Shown one piece after another: positions 16,910-25,070 of a stretch of 37,422 bases of DNA (position 1 is the first letter of the stretch; each line of letters begins with the position of its first letter). The stretch comes from CAVPEW01 sp050247895 (GTDB taxonomy: Bacteria > Actinomycetota > Acidimicrobiia > Acidimicrobiales > VFJN01), in NCBI GenBank assembly GCA_050247895.1, contig JBFWTJ010000003.1, forward strand, positions 1 through 37,422. The letters are read 5' to 3'. A program made the position numbers and the translations under genes. The notes below the pieces were generated by a model, which had not been told where the DNA came from, did not search any database, and saw only the letters and a program-made list of their open reading frames with translations.

Positions 16910-18250
16910 CTAGCCGGTCGTCGACCCGCTGCGTTGCGCCACCAGGTCGTCGACCACCTTGAGGAGCGGGTACGGGTTGACCGCCGGGCCGCCGTCGGGG
17001 TGGATCTCGAAGTGCAGGTGGGGCGCGCCGCCCCGGGCGTTGCCCGTGTTGCCGACGTAGCCGACCACCGTGCCCGCCTCGACCAGGGTGCCCTCCACCA
17101 CGCCGGGCTCGAAGGCCGAGAGGTGGGCGTAGTAGTAGTACGTCCCGCTCTCGCCCTTGATCCACAGCTTCGTGCCGCCCAGGACGTCGGAGCCCATGCG
17201 GGTCACCAGGCCCCGCTCGGCCGCGTAGAGGGGCGTGCCCATCGGCGCCATGATGTCGGTGCCCTGGTGGGCGTGCTCGTAGCCGGTGCCCATCATGCGG
17301 GGGGCACCGAAGCTGTTCCCGAAGCTGTGGGGCTGGCCGACGGGGAAGACGAACCCGTGGATCACGATCTCGCTGCCGGCGGCGAACACCGACAGGTTGA
17401 ACTGGGCGTCGACGCTGGCCCGGCGGGCGTCGACCATCTCGGCCCGGGCCGAGGCCAGCGCCTTGCGGGTGGCCACGAGCCGGTCGGCCAGGTCGACCAG
17501 GCCGTCGTCGACCTGGCGGCGGGCGTCCAGGTAGTCGACCATCGCCTGGCGGTCGGCCTCGAGCACCGAGGACAGGAGGACCTCGGCGTGGGCCATCCCG
17601 TTGGGGTCGCTGGTCGCGGCGAAGGCGGCCATCGAGCCGAGGTCGCCCCGGATCAGCGCATCGGCGGCACGGGCCTCGAAGCGACGCCGGGCCGCCTCGA
17701 CCCGGCGCACCGAGGCACGGGCCTGGCCGGACATCTCGGTGATGGAGCGCTCCAGGCCGTCGAGCTGGAGCTGGAGGTCCAGGACCCGCTGCTTGGCCAG
17801 GACGTAGGAGCCCTCGAGCTGGACGGCCTCGGCCTGGGCCACCGACAGCTCGCGGCGGATGACCTCGGCGGCGTGGCGGGCGTAGGCGCTGGCCTCGGCG
17901 CCGGGCGGGGTCACCGCCGCCGGCACGGTGACGTCGGTCACCGGCACGGGCTCGGGAGGCAGCGTCTCACCCGCGCCGGGGTCGTCACCCGGGCCGGGGA
18001 CCACCGTCGTCGAGGTCGTGGTGGACGGGTCGAGCGTGGACGAGGTCGAGGTCGACGTCGGATCCGTCGTGGTCGTGCTGGTCGTGCTCGTCGTCGACGT
18101 GCCGCCCGGCTCGGTCGTCGAGGTCACCTCCGGCACCGACGACGAGGTCGAGGCCGGGTCGTCCTGGGCCGCGGCAGGCGGGATCGACGCGGCCAGGGCC
18201 ACCAGGACGGCGGCCGCGGCGATGCGGTTGCGGGGCACGGGAGACGTCAT
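16910..18250 (-). CDS. secreted M23 peptidase with Ser/Thr stalk
   Basis: 446 residues. The signal peptide ends near IPPAAAQDD. A Ser/Thr/Pro-rich stalk (about 33-85) is followed by a long helical segment (about 110-270) with coiled-coil character. The C-terminal LytM domain has HAHQGTDIMAPMGTP, YYYYAHLSAF and GGAPHLHFEIHPDGG, so the zinc ligands of M23 are intact. The last domain is closely similar to that of the protein at 14429-15514, making the two paralogues. The stalk suggests reach through the cell wall. It likely cleaves peptidoglycan cross-bridges. The ATG at 18250 is chosen because the signal peptide follows at once; a TACCCT box lies about 60 nt upstream. Confidence 0.9.
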   Translation of the reverse strand: MTSPVPRNRIAAAAVLVALAASIPPAAAQDDPASTSSSVPEVTSTTEPGGTSTTSTTSTTTTDPTSTSTSSTLDPSTTTSTTVVPGPGDDPGAGETLPPEPVPVTDVTVPAAVTPPGAEASAYARHAAEVIRRELSVAQAEAVQLEGSYVLAKQRVLDLQLQLDGLERSITEMSGQARASVRRVEAARRRFEARAADALIRGDLGSMAAFAATSDPNGMAHAEVLLSSVLEADRQAMVDYLDARRQVDDGLVDLADRLVATRKALASARAEMVDARRASVDAQFNLSVFAAGSEIVIHGFVFPVGQPHSFGNSFGAPRMMGTGYEHAHQGTDIMAPMGTPLYAAERGLVTRMGSDVLGGTKLWIKGESGTYYYYAHLSAFEPGVVEGTLVEAGTVVGYVGNTGNARGGAPHLHFEIHPDGGPAVNPYPLLKVVDDLVAQRSGSTTG

Positions 18251-18406
18251 GGGTCCGGGCGCCCGGGGCACGGGAGAGCATGACCGCCACCGCTGCTGCC
18301 CGCCCGGGTCGGTCGCAGGGTACCAACCCCACACCCCCCGACGACATCGGCCGTTCGGCCCAGATCGCCGACCCCATCGGGCAACCGGCCGGATCCGGGC
18401 GCCGGC

Positions 18407-19486
18407 TCACGCGGCGGGGTCGGGCTCCAGCGCCACGACGCCGGCGCCGTCGAGCCGGATCCGCACCTCGTCGCCCCGCTCGACCGGCGTCCCGACGTCG
18501 ACCCAGGCGTCGACCGGGGGCCCGCCCGGCGGTTCGACCCGGACCTCGCGGCGATCGCCCCGGAACACGCAACGCCGGACCCGGCCGGCGACGCCCGGAC
18601 CCTCGGGGGCGACCCGGACGGCCGACGGCCGCACCAGCACCACGTGGCGCCCGTCCCCCAGGCCGACCGCAGCGTCGCCCCAGGGTGTGCGGGCCACGCC
18701 GGCGTGCACCGCCACCTCGGCGATGTTGGCCAGCCCGAGCAGCCGGGCCGCGGCGACCGACCGGGGATCGGACCACACCTCGTCGGGCGGACCGACCCGC
18801 ACCACGCGGCCGGCGTCGACCACCGCGAGCCGGTCACCCAGGGCGAAGGCCTCGGCCTGGTCGTGGGTGACCGCGACGACGGTCTGGCCCAGCTCGCGGA
18901 ACAGCCCGGCCAGCTCGCCCACCAGGCGGTCGCGCAGGGCCCGGTCGAGCGCGCCGAAGGGCTCGTCGAGCAGCAGGACGCGCGGTTCGGGGGCCAGGGC
19001 CCGGGCCAGGGCCACCCGCTGCTGCTCGCCCCCCGACAGGGTCGACACCGCCCGGCGCCCGAAGCCGGGCAGGCCCACCAGCTCCAGCAGGTCGTCGACG
19101 CGCCGGTCCACCGCCCGGCCGCGCTGGCCCCGCATCCGCAGCCCGAAGGCCACGTTGCCGGCCACGTCGCGGTGGGGGAACAGGGCGTGGTCCTGGAACA
19201 TCAGGCCGACGCCCCTCCGGTGGGGTGCCACGCCGGCCTGGTCGACCCCACCGAGCAGGACCCGGCCGGCGTCGAGGGGCTGCAGGCCCGCCACGACCCG
19301 CAGCAGCGTGCTCTTGCCCGAGCCGCTCGCCCCCAGCACGGCCAGCACCTCGCCCGGGGCGACGACGAGGTCGACCTGGTCCAGGGCGGTCACCGCCCCG
19401 AAGCGCACCGTGGCACCCGACAGCTCGACCTGAGCCCGGGCTGGCACCCGCGCCGCCGGCGCCGCTCGGTCGCTGCGCTCCCTCAC
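18407..19486 (-). CDS. thiamine-type ABC transporter ATP-binding protein
   Basis: 359 residues. The ATPase core carries GASGSGKST, the Q-loop MFQDHALFPH, LSGGEQQRVALARAL, LLLDEPFGALD and AVTHDQAEAF, the spermidine/iron/thiamine importer type. A C-terminal TOBE-like domain follows (VVLVRPSAVRV... to the end). It energises the permease encoded just upstream. The first 16 codons lie inside the 52-bp repeat, and the GTG at 19486 overlaps the stop of a 31-codon ORF made by that repeat. The usual ThiQ is shorter (about 230 aa), so specificity is taken from the operon and riboswitch, not from this gene alone. Confidence 0.87.
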   Translation of the reverse strand: MRERSDRAAPAARVPARAQVELSGATVRFGAVTALDQVDLVVAPGEVLAVLGASGSGKSTLLRVVAGLQPLDAGRVLLGGVDQAGVAPHRRGVGLMFQDHALFPHRDVAGNVAFGLRMRGQRGRAVDRRVDDLLELVGLPGFGRRAVSTLSGGEQQRVALARALAPEPRVLLLDEPFGALDRALRDRLVGELAGLFRELGQTVVAVTHDQAEAFALGDRLAVVDAGRVVRVGPPDEVWSDPRSVAAARLLGLANIAEVAVHAGVARTPWGDAAVGLGDGRHVVLVRPSAVRVAPEGPGVAGRVRRCVFRGDRREVRVEPPGGPPVDAWVDVGTPVERGDEVRIRLDGAGVVALEPDPAA

Positions 19487-19488
19487 AG
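19437..19488. repeat. 52-bp direct repeat, copy 1
   Basis: Identical over 52 bp to 19529-19580 (offset 92 bp). This copy covers the 5' end of the ATPase gene, including its GTGA start. Confidence 0.95.
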
Positions 19489-19578
19489 GACCTCCCCAGG
19501 GCTGCGCCCCGGACCCATCCCCGCCGGGCGGGCTGGCACCCGCGCCGCCGGCGCCGCTCGGTCGCTGCGCTCCCTCAC
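19483..19578 (-). other. 31-codon ORF bridging permease and ATPase genes
   Basis: GTG 19578 overlaps the permease stop as GTGA and the frame ends at TGA 19485-19483, which overlaps the ATPase GTG in the same way. Its first 17 residues (MRERSDRAAPAARVPAR) are identical to the ATPase N-terminus because both come from the 52-bp repeat. It is more likely a translational bridge than a functional peptide. Confidence 0.4.
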
Positions 19579-19580
19579 AG
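19529..19580. repeat. 52-bp direct repeat, copy 2
   Basis: The second identical copy, covering the last codons and stop of the permease gene. The 40-bp spacer between copies is GC-rich and unrelated to the repeat. Confidence 0.95.
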
Positions 19581-21203
19581 CAGCGACGCTCGCACGCCGC
19601 GGACGCGGTCGACGAGGACCACCGTCGTCGCGGTGAGGGCCATCAGCACGGTGGAGAGGGCGAAGGCCTGGCCCACGTTGAGCGCACCCGGCCGCCCCAG
19701 CAGCCGGTCGATCGCCACCGGGACCGTCGGCGCGCCCGACCGGGCGATCACCGTCGTGGCCCCGAACTCGCCCAGGGAGATGGCGAAGGCGAAGCCGGCG
19801 CCCACCAGCACCGCACGCGCCGTCATCCGCAGGTCCACCTCGACCCACGCCCGGCGGGGGGAGGCCCCCAGCACGGCGGCTGCCTCGCGCAGGCCGGGGT
19901 CGATGGCCCGCAAGGTCGGCAGGACCGTGCGGACCACGAAGGGCAACGCCACCACGGCCTGGGCGAGCGGGATGAGGACGGGCTCGTTGCGCAGGTCGAG
20001 CGGCGGCTCGTCGAGGGCGACCAGGAAGCCGAACCCGATCGTCACCGCGCTCGTGCCCAGCGGCAGGAGGAGGGCGGCGTCGAGGAACCGGCCGCCACGG
20101 CCCCGGGTGCGCGACAGGGCCACGGCGGCCAGGAGCCCGAGGGCGACGGCCACCGCGGCGGCCAGCACGGCGAAGCGCAGCGACGCGGCCACCGCCTCCA
20201 GCGGGGGGACCGCCGGCCCCGCGCCCCGGCCCGCGTGGGCCAGGGCGCGCCAGGAGCCCAGGCCGTAGCCGTCCCCGACCCGCAACGACCGCTCGACCAG
20301 CACGGCCAACGGGGTGACGACCAGGACGACGAGCACGGCCAGGTTCAGGCCGACCCAGGCCCGCTCCCCCGCTCGCCTCGGCCGGGACCGCTCGGGCGGT
20401 CGCAGCTGCAGGGCCACCCGGCGCCGGTCGAGGCGGTCCTGCACCACGAGCAGGACCGCCACCGCGACCAGCTGCACCAGGCACAGGACCGCGGCCACCG
20501 GCAGGTCGAAGAGGTCCGCGGTCTGCCGGTAGATCTCGGCCTCCAAGGTCGAGTGGCCCGGACCGCCCAGGATCCGGACCACGCCGAAGGACGTGAAGGT
20601 GAACAGGAACACGATCGCCGCGGCGGACACGACCGCGGGCCGCAGGGCGGGCAGCGTCACCGACGCGAAGGCCCGCCACCGGCCCGCACCGAGCATCCGG
20701 GCCGCCTCCTCGGTGCGGGGGTCGAGCGACTCCCACAGGCCACCGACGAGCCGGACGACCACGGCCAGGTTGAAGAAGACGTGGGCGACCACGATGGCGA
20801 CGACGGTGTCGTCCAGGTCGATCCCCAGCGGGCTCCCCGGCCCGAGCAGGGCCAGGAAGGCGGCGCCGACCACCACCGTGGGCAGGACGAAGGGCACGGC
20901 GACCAGGGTCCGCACCGCGGCGCGGCCGCGGAACTCGTAGCGGCCCAGCACGTGGGCCGCCGGCAGCGCGACGACCACCGTGGCCGCCGTGGACAGGGCG
21001 GCCTGCCAGGTCGTGAACCACAGCACCCCGCGCAGGGCCGGGTCACCCGCCACCTCACGGAACGCCGAGAGGTCCCCGCGCCCGCCGGGCCGCAGCCCGA
21101 GGTCGAGGATCGACACCACCGGCCAGGCGAAGAACACGGCCAGGAAGGCCAGGGGTGGCACGAGGAGCCCGGCCCGTGCCAGCCGGGCCCCCGTCGGCCT
21201 CAT
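19575..21203 (-). CDS. thiP: thiamine-type ABC transporter permease (fused double domain)
   Basis: 542 residues with about 12 membrane helices in two homologous halves, as in ThiP and FbpB. Each half has an EAA loop that docks the ATPase: EEAARMLGAGRWRAF near residue 185 and REAAAVLGASPRRAW near residue 445. The ATG at 21203 overlaps the stop of the binding-protein gene as ATGA; an in-frame upstream start is rejected because it would overlap that gene further. The gene ends inside one copy of the 52-bp repeat. Thiamine or a thiamine precursor is the predicted cargo from the upstream TPP riboswitch and thiN. Confidence 0.88.
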   Translation of the reverse strand: MRPTGARLARAGLLVPPLAFLAVFFAWPVVSILDLGLRPGGRGDLSAFREVAGDPALRGVLWFTTWQAALSTAATVVVALPAAHVLGRYEFRGRAAVRTLVAVPFVLPTVVVGAAFLALLGPGSPLGIDLDDTVVAIVVAHVFFNLAVVVRLVGGLWESLDPRTEEAARMLGAGRWRAFASVTLPALRPAVVSAAAIVFLFTFTSFGVVRILGGPGHSTLEAEIYRQTADLFDLPVAAVLCLVQLVAVAVLLVVQDRLDRRRVALQLRPPERSRPRRAGERAWVGLNLAVLVVLVVTPLAVLVERSLRVGDGYGLGSWRALAHAGRGAGPAVPPLEAVAASLRFAVLAAAVAVALGLLAAVALSRTRGRGGRFLDAALLLPLGTSAVTIGFGFLVALDEPPLDLRNEPVLIPLAQAVVALPFVVRTVLPTLRAIDPGLREAAAVLGASPRRAWVEVDLRMTARAVLVGAGFAFAISLGEFGATTVIARSGAPTVPVAIDRLLGRPGALNVGQAFALSTVLMALTATTVVLVDRVRGVRASLL

Positions 21204-22273
21204 CGCACGACCAGGTCGGTCCAGCGGTCGATCCACCCCTCACGGCCGGCCGCGATGCGCTCCGGCTCCATCTCGAGCACCTGCGCCGGCCGGGCCGCGT
21301 GCTCCACGAACACCTCGGGCAGGGCGGCGTCGGGGTCCACCGGGAAGACGAACATGCTCATGGGCAGGTCCTCCTGGAAGGTCCGGCTCAACATGAAGTC
21401 GACGAGCCGGCCGGCGGCCTCGGGGCGGTCGGTGCCGGCCAGGACCCCGGCAAGCTCGACCTGCCGGTAGCAGGTGGCCTCGATCACCCCGGTCGGCGCC
21501 TCCTCGACCGGCGGGTCGGCGAAGGCGACCTCGGCCGGGGGGCTGGACGCGTAGGAGACGACCAGCGGGCGCGTGCCCTGGCCGCTGCCCCCGGAGAAGG
21601 CGCCGTTGTAGGCCTCCTCCCAGCCGGCGACGACCTCGACGCCGTTGGCCCGCAGGGCGGTCCACCAGTCCTCCCAGCCGTCCTCGCCCGTGGCCTCGAT
21701 GGTGGCCAGCAGGAAGGCCAGGCCGGGCGACGACGTGGCCGGGTTCTCGACCACGAGCAGGTCCCGGTACCGGGGGTCGACCAGGTCCTCGAACGTCTCG
21801 GGCACGGGCAACCGGTTCTCGGCGAACCACTCCACGTCGAAGTTGAGGCAGACGTCGCCGTAGTCGACCGGGGTCACCCGGTGCTCGGGATCGAGGACGA
21901 ACGCCTCGTCGATCCCGTCGATCCCCTCCGCCTCGTGGGCGGTGAACAGGCCCTCGTCCAGGGCACGGCTGAGGAAGGTGCTGTCGATGCCGAAGAGGAC
22001 GTCGGCCTGCGGGTTGCCCTTGGACAGCAGCGCCTGGTTGACCACGGTCCCGGCGTCGCCGCCCTGGATCACCTCGAGCTCCAGGCCGGTCTCCTCGGTG
22101 AAGGCCTCGAGCACCTCGTCGGACACCGTGAAGCTGTCGTGGGTGAGCAGGCGGACGGTGGTGGGAGCGGCCTCCCCGCCGCCCCCGTCGTCGCCGCACC
22201 CGGCGGCCGCGGCGGCGAGCAGGCCACCGGCCAGGGCGAGGGCGGCGAGGCGGGCAGGTGCAGGACGTGTCAC
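21200..22273 (-). CDS. thiB: thiamine ABC transporter substrate-binding lipoprotein
   Basis: 357 residues. A lipoprotein signal ends at AAAAGC (Cys about 26), followed by a Gly/Asp linker. The mature part begins VRLLTHDSFTVSDEVLEAFTEETG, which matches the TbpA/ThiB opening, and continues with VNQALLSKGNPQADVLFGIDSTFLSRAL and PVDYGDVCLNFDVEWF. These are the conserved ligand-cleft segments of the thiamine-binding group in the type II periplasmic-binding fold. It should be anchored outside the membrane and deliver thiamine to the permease. Its GTG overlaps the thiN stop as GTGA. Confidence 0.88.
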   Translation of the reverse strand: MTRPAPARLAALALAGGLLAAAAAGCGDDGGGGEAAPTTVRLLTHDSFTVSDEVLEAFTEETGLELEVIQGGDAGTVVNQALLSKGNPQADVLFGIDSTFLSRALDEGLFTAHEAEGIDGIDEAFVLDPEHRVTPVDYGDVCLNFDVEWFAENRLPVPETFEDLVDPRYRDLLVVENPATSSPGLAFLLATIEATGEDGWEDWWTALRANGVEVVAGWEEAYNGAFSGGSGQGTRPLVVSYASSPPAEVAFADPPVEEAPTGVIEATCYRQVELAGVLAGTDRPEAAGRLVDFMLSRTFQEDLPMSMFVFPVDPDAALPEVFVEHAARPAQVLEMEPERIAAGREGWIDRWTDLVVR

Positions 22274-23001
22274 GAGGTGATCTCCGGGATCGGGGGGATG
22301 GGGATGTCGAGCTCGGCGGCACGGTCGAGGTGGTCACCCCGCCCGCCCGGCTGGACGGCGAGGAGCACCCCCGAGCCGATGCTGACGACCGCCCGGCGGG
22401 CGACGAGCTCGTTGCTCACCCCACGGGTGCTGCCCGCGGGGAGGTCCTCGGCCACCAGGGGGTAGAGCAGCCCCTCGGTGGAGACGGCGCCCGCCGGACC
22501 GTGGGCGGGCAGGAGGCTCACCAGGTCCCCGGGCTCGCCGTGCAGGGTGGCGCGGTCGCGCACGACGGTCACCGTCGCCGGTGGCAGGTGGGCAACCAGC
22601 TCGACGCCCGCGGTCCGGGGCCCGGCCAGGACCAGGGCGTTGGCCAGGAGGTGGTCCAGGCGACCCCCGTGCCCGCCGACCACCACGATGCGGTCGGGTC
22701 GGGCGGCCAGCGCCACGTCCAGGGCCAGCTCGAGGTCGGTCGCGTCCTTGGCCTCGGGGTGGCGCTCGACCCTCGCGCCCGCCTCGACGGCCCGGCGCAG
22801 CGCGACCGGGTCGAGCGAGTCGAAGTCGCCCACGGCCACGTCGACGTGCAGGCCGAGCGCTCGGGCCTGCACCACGCCCGAGTCGGCGGCCACCACGCGG
22901 GCCCCGACGGGCAGCAGGGCGCGCACGTGCGGGCCCACGGGGTCGCCCCCGGTCACGACGATGATCGTGCGGGCGCCATCGGCGCCCTCGACTTGCTCCA
23001 C
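22270..23001 (-). CDS. thiN: thiamine pyrophosphokinase
   Basis: 243 residues. VVAADSGVVQARALGL, VAVGDFDSLD, KDATDLELALD and VVGGHGGRLDHLLAN are the ordered motifs of thiamine pyrophosphokinase; the aspartates in GDFDS and KDATD bind magnesium and ATP. It converts imported thiamine to TPP. The GTG at 23001 is chosen because an upstream ATG (23019) lies inside the conserved 3' part of the TPP aptamer, and because GGAGGG (23006-23011) is spaced correctly for this GTG. A C-terminal extension (after about 190) has a final GRGDHLDRAAELDIPIPPI of unknown role. Together with the ABC genes it forms a thiamine salvage operon. Confidence 0.9.
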   Translation of the reverse strand: MEQVEGADGARTIIVVTGGDPVGPHVRALLPVGARVVAADSGVVQARALGLHVDVAVGDFDSLDPVALRRAVEAGARVERHPEAKDATDLELALDVALAARPDRIVVVGGHGGRLDHLLANALVLAGPRTAGVELVAHLPPATVTVVRDRATLHGEPGDLVSLLPAHGPAGAVSTEGLLYPLVAEDLPAGSTRGVSNELVARRAVVSIGSGVLLAVQPGGRGDHLDRAAELDIPIPPIPEITS

Positions 23002-23103
23002 CGTTCCCTCCGCTGGCATTGCCCAGGTCAGGTCATGCGGGTCGGTGGCGCCGGTCGAGCCCGTCCACCCTCTCAGCCCGGCTGCCCCGAGCTCCCCGTG
23101 GTT
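23002..23103 (-). ncRNA. TPP riboswitch (THI element)
   Basis: The complement holds the two conserved TPP-aptamer segments: CTGAGAG (23076-23070) in the pyrimidine-sensing arm and GACCTGGGCAATGCC-like sequence (about 23030-23015) followed by AGCGGAGGGA. ACCCG before GACCTGA and a variable P3a hairpin GGTGG...CCACC sit in the right places. The 3' strand includes the thiN Shine-Dalgarno GGAGGG, so TPP binding should hide it and block translation. All downstream genes are thiamine uptake or activation genes, which supports the call. Confidence 0.93.
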
Positions 23104-23114
23104 GGTTCCGGCCC

Positions 23115-23120
23115 ACCCTA
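23115..23120 (-). promoter_or_regulatory. -10 box of the thi operon
   Basis: The complement reads TAGGGT; transcription from it would start near 23108, right at the 5' side of the TPP aptamer. Confidence 0.5.
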
Positions 23121-23126
23121 GCCGCG

Positions 23127-23132
23127 TACCGT
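23127..23132 (+). promoter_or_regulatory. -10 box for leaderless acyl-CoA dehydrogenase
   Basis: TACCGT followed by exactly 7 nt and the ATG at 23140. It is back to back with the thi operon promoter. Confidence 0.6.
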
Positions 23133-23139
23133 TCCCCCG

Positions 23140-24288
23140 ATGGAGAGGACCATCTTCGACGCCGAGCACGACATGTTCCGCGACTCCGTGCGCTCGTTCA
23201 TCGCCAAGGAGCTCGTGCCCCACTACCTGCAGTGGGAGGCCGACGGCATCGTCCCCCACGAGGTGTTCGGCAAGGCGGGCGAGAACGGCTTCCTCGGGAT
23301 GGCGATCCCCGAGGAGCACGGGGGCGGCGGCGTCGCCGACTTCCGCTACAACCTGATCATCGCCGAGGAGATCCAGCGGGCCGGGGTCAACGCCGCCGGG
23401 CTGGGCTGGACCCTCCACAACGACATCTGCCTCCCGTACTTCCTGACCCTGTGCAACGAGGAGCAGAAGGCGCGCTGGCTGCCCGGCCTGGCCAGCGGCG
23501 AGCTCGTCGCCGCGATCGCCATGACCGAGCCCGGCATCGGCTCGGACCTGGCCTCGATGACCACGAGCGCGGTGCGCGACGGCGACGACTACATCGTCAA
23601 CGGGGCCAAGACCTTCATCACCAACGGCATCAACGCCGACCTGGTGATCACCGCGGTGAAGACCGACCCGACCCAGCGCCACACCGGCATGTCGCTGGTG
23701 ATCGTCGAGCGGGGCATGCCCGGCTTCGAGCGGGGCCGCAACCTCGAGAAGGTCGGCATGCACGCCCAGGACACCGCCGAGCTGTTCTTCACCGACGTCC
23801 GGGTGCCGGTGGCCAACCGGCTCGGCGAGGAGGGCCACGGCTTCAACCACCTGGTGACCAAGCTGCCCCAGGAGCGGCTCTCGATCGCCATGACCGGCGC
23901 CGCTGCGGCCCGCCAGGCGCTGGAGTGGACCCTGGAGTACGTCAAGGAGCGCCACGCCTTCGGCAAGCCCATCGGCTCGTTCCAGAACAGCCGCTTCCGC
24001 CTGGCCGAGATCGCCACCGAGGTCGAGATCGCCACGACCTTCGTCGACCGATGCGTGGTGGCCTTGAACGAGGGCGAGCTCAGCGCCGAGGAGGCCGCCA
24101 TGGCCAAGTGGTGGTGCACCGAGCTCCAGAAGCGCACGGTGGACACCTGCGTGCAGCTCTTCGGGGGCTACGGCTACATGCTCGAGTACCCCATCGCCCG
24201 TGCCTACGTGGACGCCCGGGTCACCACGATCTACGGCGGCACGACCGAGATCATGAAGGAGATCATCGGCAAGTCGCTGGGCGTCTGA
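23140..24288 (+). CDS. acyl-CoA dehydrogenase, LCAD-like
   Basis: 382 residues in the usual three-domain layout: helical N-terminus (FRDSVRSFIAKELVPHY), the beta domain with AMTEPGIGSDLASM and FITNGINADL, and the helical C-terminus with RHAFGKPIGSFQNSRFRLAE, QLFGGYGYM and IYGGTTEIMKEIIG. The catalytic base is not in the C-terminal YEGT position (it is YGGT here) but is likely Glu245 in LPQERLSIA, the placement known from long-chain and isovaleryl types. It binds FAD and oxidises an acyl-CoA; the chain length is not certain. The ATG has no Shine-Dalgarno and lies 7 nt from a -10 box. Confidence 0.92.
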   Translation: MERTIFDAEHDMFRDSVRSFIAKELVPHYLQWEADGIVPHEVFGKAGENGFLGMAIPEEHGGGGVADFRYNLIIAEEIQRAGVNAAGLGWTLHNDICLPYFLTLCNEEQKARWLPGLASGELVAAIAMTEPGIGSDLASMTTSAVRDGDDYIVNGAKTFITNGINADLVITAVKTDPTQRHTGMSLVIVERGMPGFERGRNLEKVGMHAQDTAELFFTDVRVPVANRLGEEGHGFNHLVTKLPQERLSIAMTGAAAARQALEWTLEYVKERHAFGKPIGSFQNSRFRLAEIATEVEIATTFVDRCVVALNEGELSAEEAAMAKWWCTELQKRTVDTCVQLFGGYGYMLEYPIARAYVDARVTTIYGGTTEIMKEIIGKSLGV

Positions 24289-24294
24289 GGATCG

Positions 24295-24313
24295 CCCGGC
24301 GCCCGGCGCCGGG
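24295..24313. terminator. 8-bp GC hairpin between convergent genes
   Basis: 24295-24302 pairs with 24306-24313 around a 3-nt loop, between the acyl-CoA dehydrogenase stop and the YceH-like stop. No T tract. Confidence 0.55.
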
Positions 24314-24315
24314 GA

Positions 24316-24987
24316 TCAGACCTCCTCGCCCAGGCGCCGGCACAGCTCGTCGAAGCGCCCCCGCAGGTCGTCGAGCTCGGCCCGCAGCACGGCGACCTCG
24401 TCGGCCCGGGACCGCCCCGCCGTGGCCACCGGCGGCGGCGCGGCCAGCGCGGCCGGATCGGGCTCGCCGGTCAGCAGCTGGACCCAGCGGGGCTCACGCC
24501 GCCCGGCCTCCCGCCCCAGGAGGCGGACGAGCGGGTCGGCACGGTCGGCCAGGGCGTGCAGCACCGCCTCCACCGCACCGATCGAGTCGAAGTCGTGCTG
24601 GCGCTCGGCCCGGGACCGCAGCTCCCCCGCGGTCTGGGGGCCCCGCAGGACCAGCACGGTGAGCAGGGCGAGCTCGCCGGGCGACAGGCCGAGCGCCTCG
24701 TCGAGCACGTGGCGGTACCGGGTCGTGCGCGAACCGTGGGCCGCGTGCACGAAGCGCACCAGCCTGCGGACCTTGAGCCCGTCCAGGGCCGCGAGGACCG
24801 TGTGCTCGTCGTAGTCGACCACCGGGTCGCGGTTCGAGCTCTGGTTGCAGGCCGAGCGCAGCCCGTTGAGCGTCATCGGGTAGCTGTCGGGCACGGTGGC
24901 CTGCTTCTCGACCAGGCAGGCCACGACGCGCGCCTCCTCGGGACCGAGGGCGACGTCGACGGGCTCGGGAACGTTGGCCTGGTCCAT
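24316..24987 (-). CDS. YceH-like DUF480 protein
   Basis: 223 residues. GPEEARVVACLVEKQATVPDSYPMTLNGLRSACNQSSNRDPV is the signature of DUF480/YceH, followed by a second winged-helix-like unit (LSPGELALLTVLVLRGPQTAGELRSR) and a C-terminal coiled segment (VAVLRAELDDLRGRFDELCRRL). The family has two winged helices and may bind DNA, but its role is not established. The ATG at 24987 is preferred; a TTG six codons upstream is in frame. It is divergent from carD. Family assignment is secure from the N-terminal block. Confidence 0.88.
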   Translation of the reverse strand: MDQANVPEPVDVALGPEEARVVACLVEKQATVPDSYPMTLNGLRSACNQSSNRDPVVDYDEHTVLAALDGLKVRRLVRFVHAAHGSRTTRYRHVLDEALGLSPGELALLTVLVLRGPQTAGELRSRAERQHDFDSIGAVEAVLHALADRADPLVRLLGREAGRREPRWVQLLTGEPDPAALAAPPPVATAGRSRADEVAVLRAELDDLRGRFDELCRRLGEEV

Positions 24988-25070
24988 GCCGCGAGTGTCG
25001 CTCAAACGGCCCGAGGTGGCATCCTTGTGGGCCCCTCTGCAGTCCCGCCCGCCTCCCGGTAGGAGTCATC

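Noticed and set aside
22270..23019. ATG 23019 as the start of thiN
   Set aside because: This ATG is part of the conserved TPP aptamer sequence; the GTG at 23001 has the Shine-Dalgarno.
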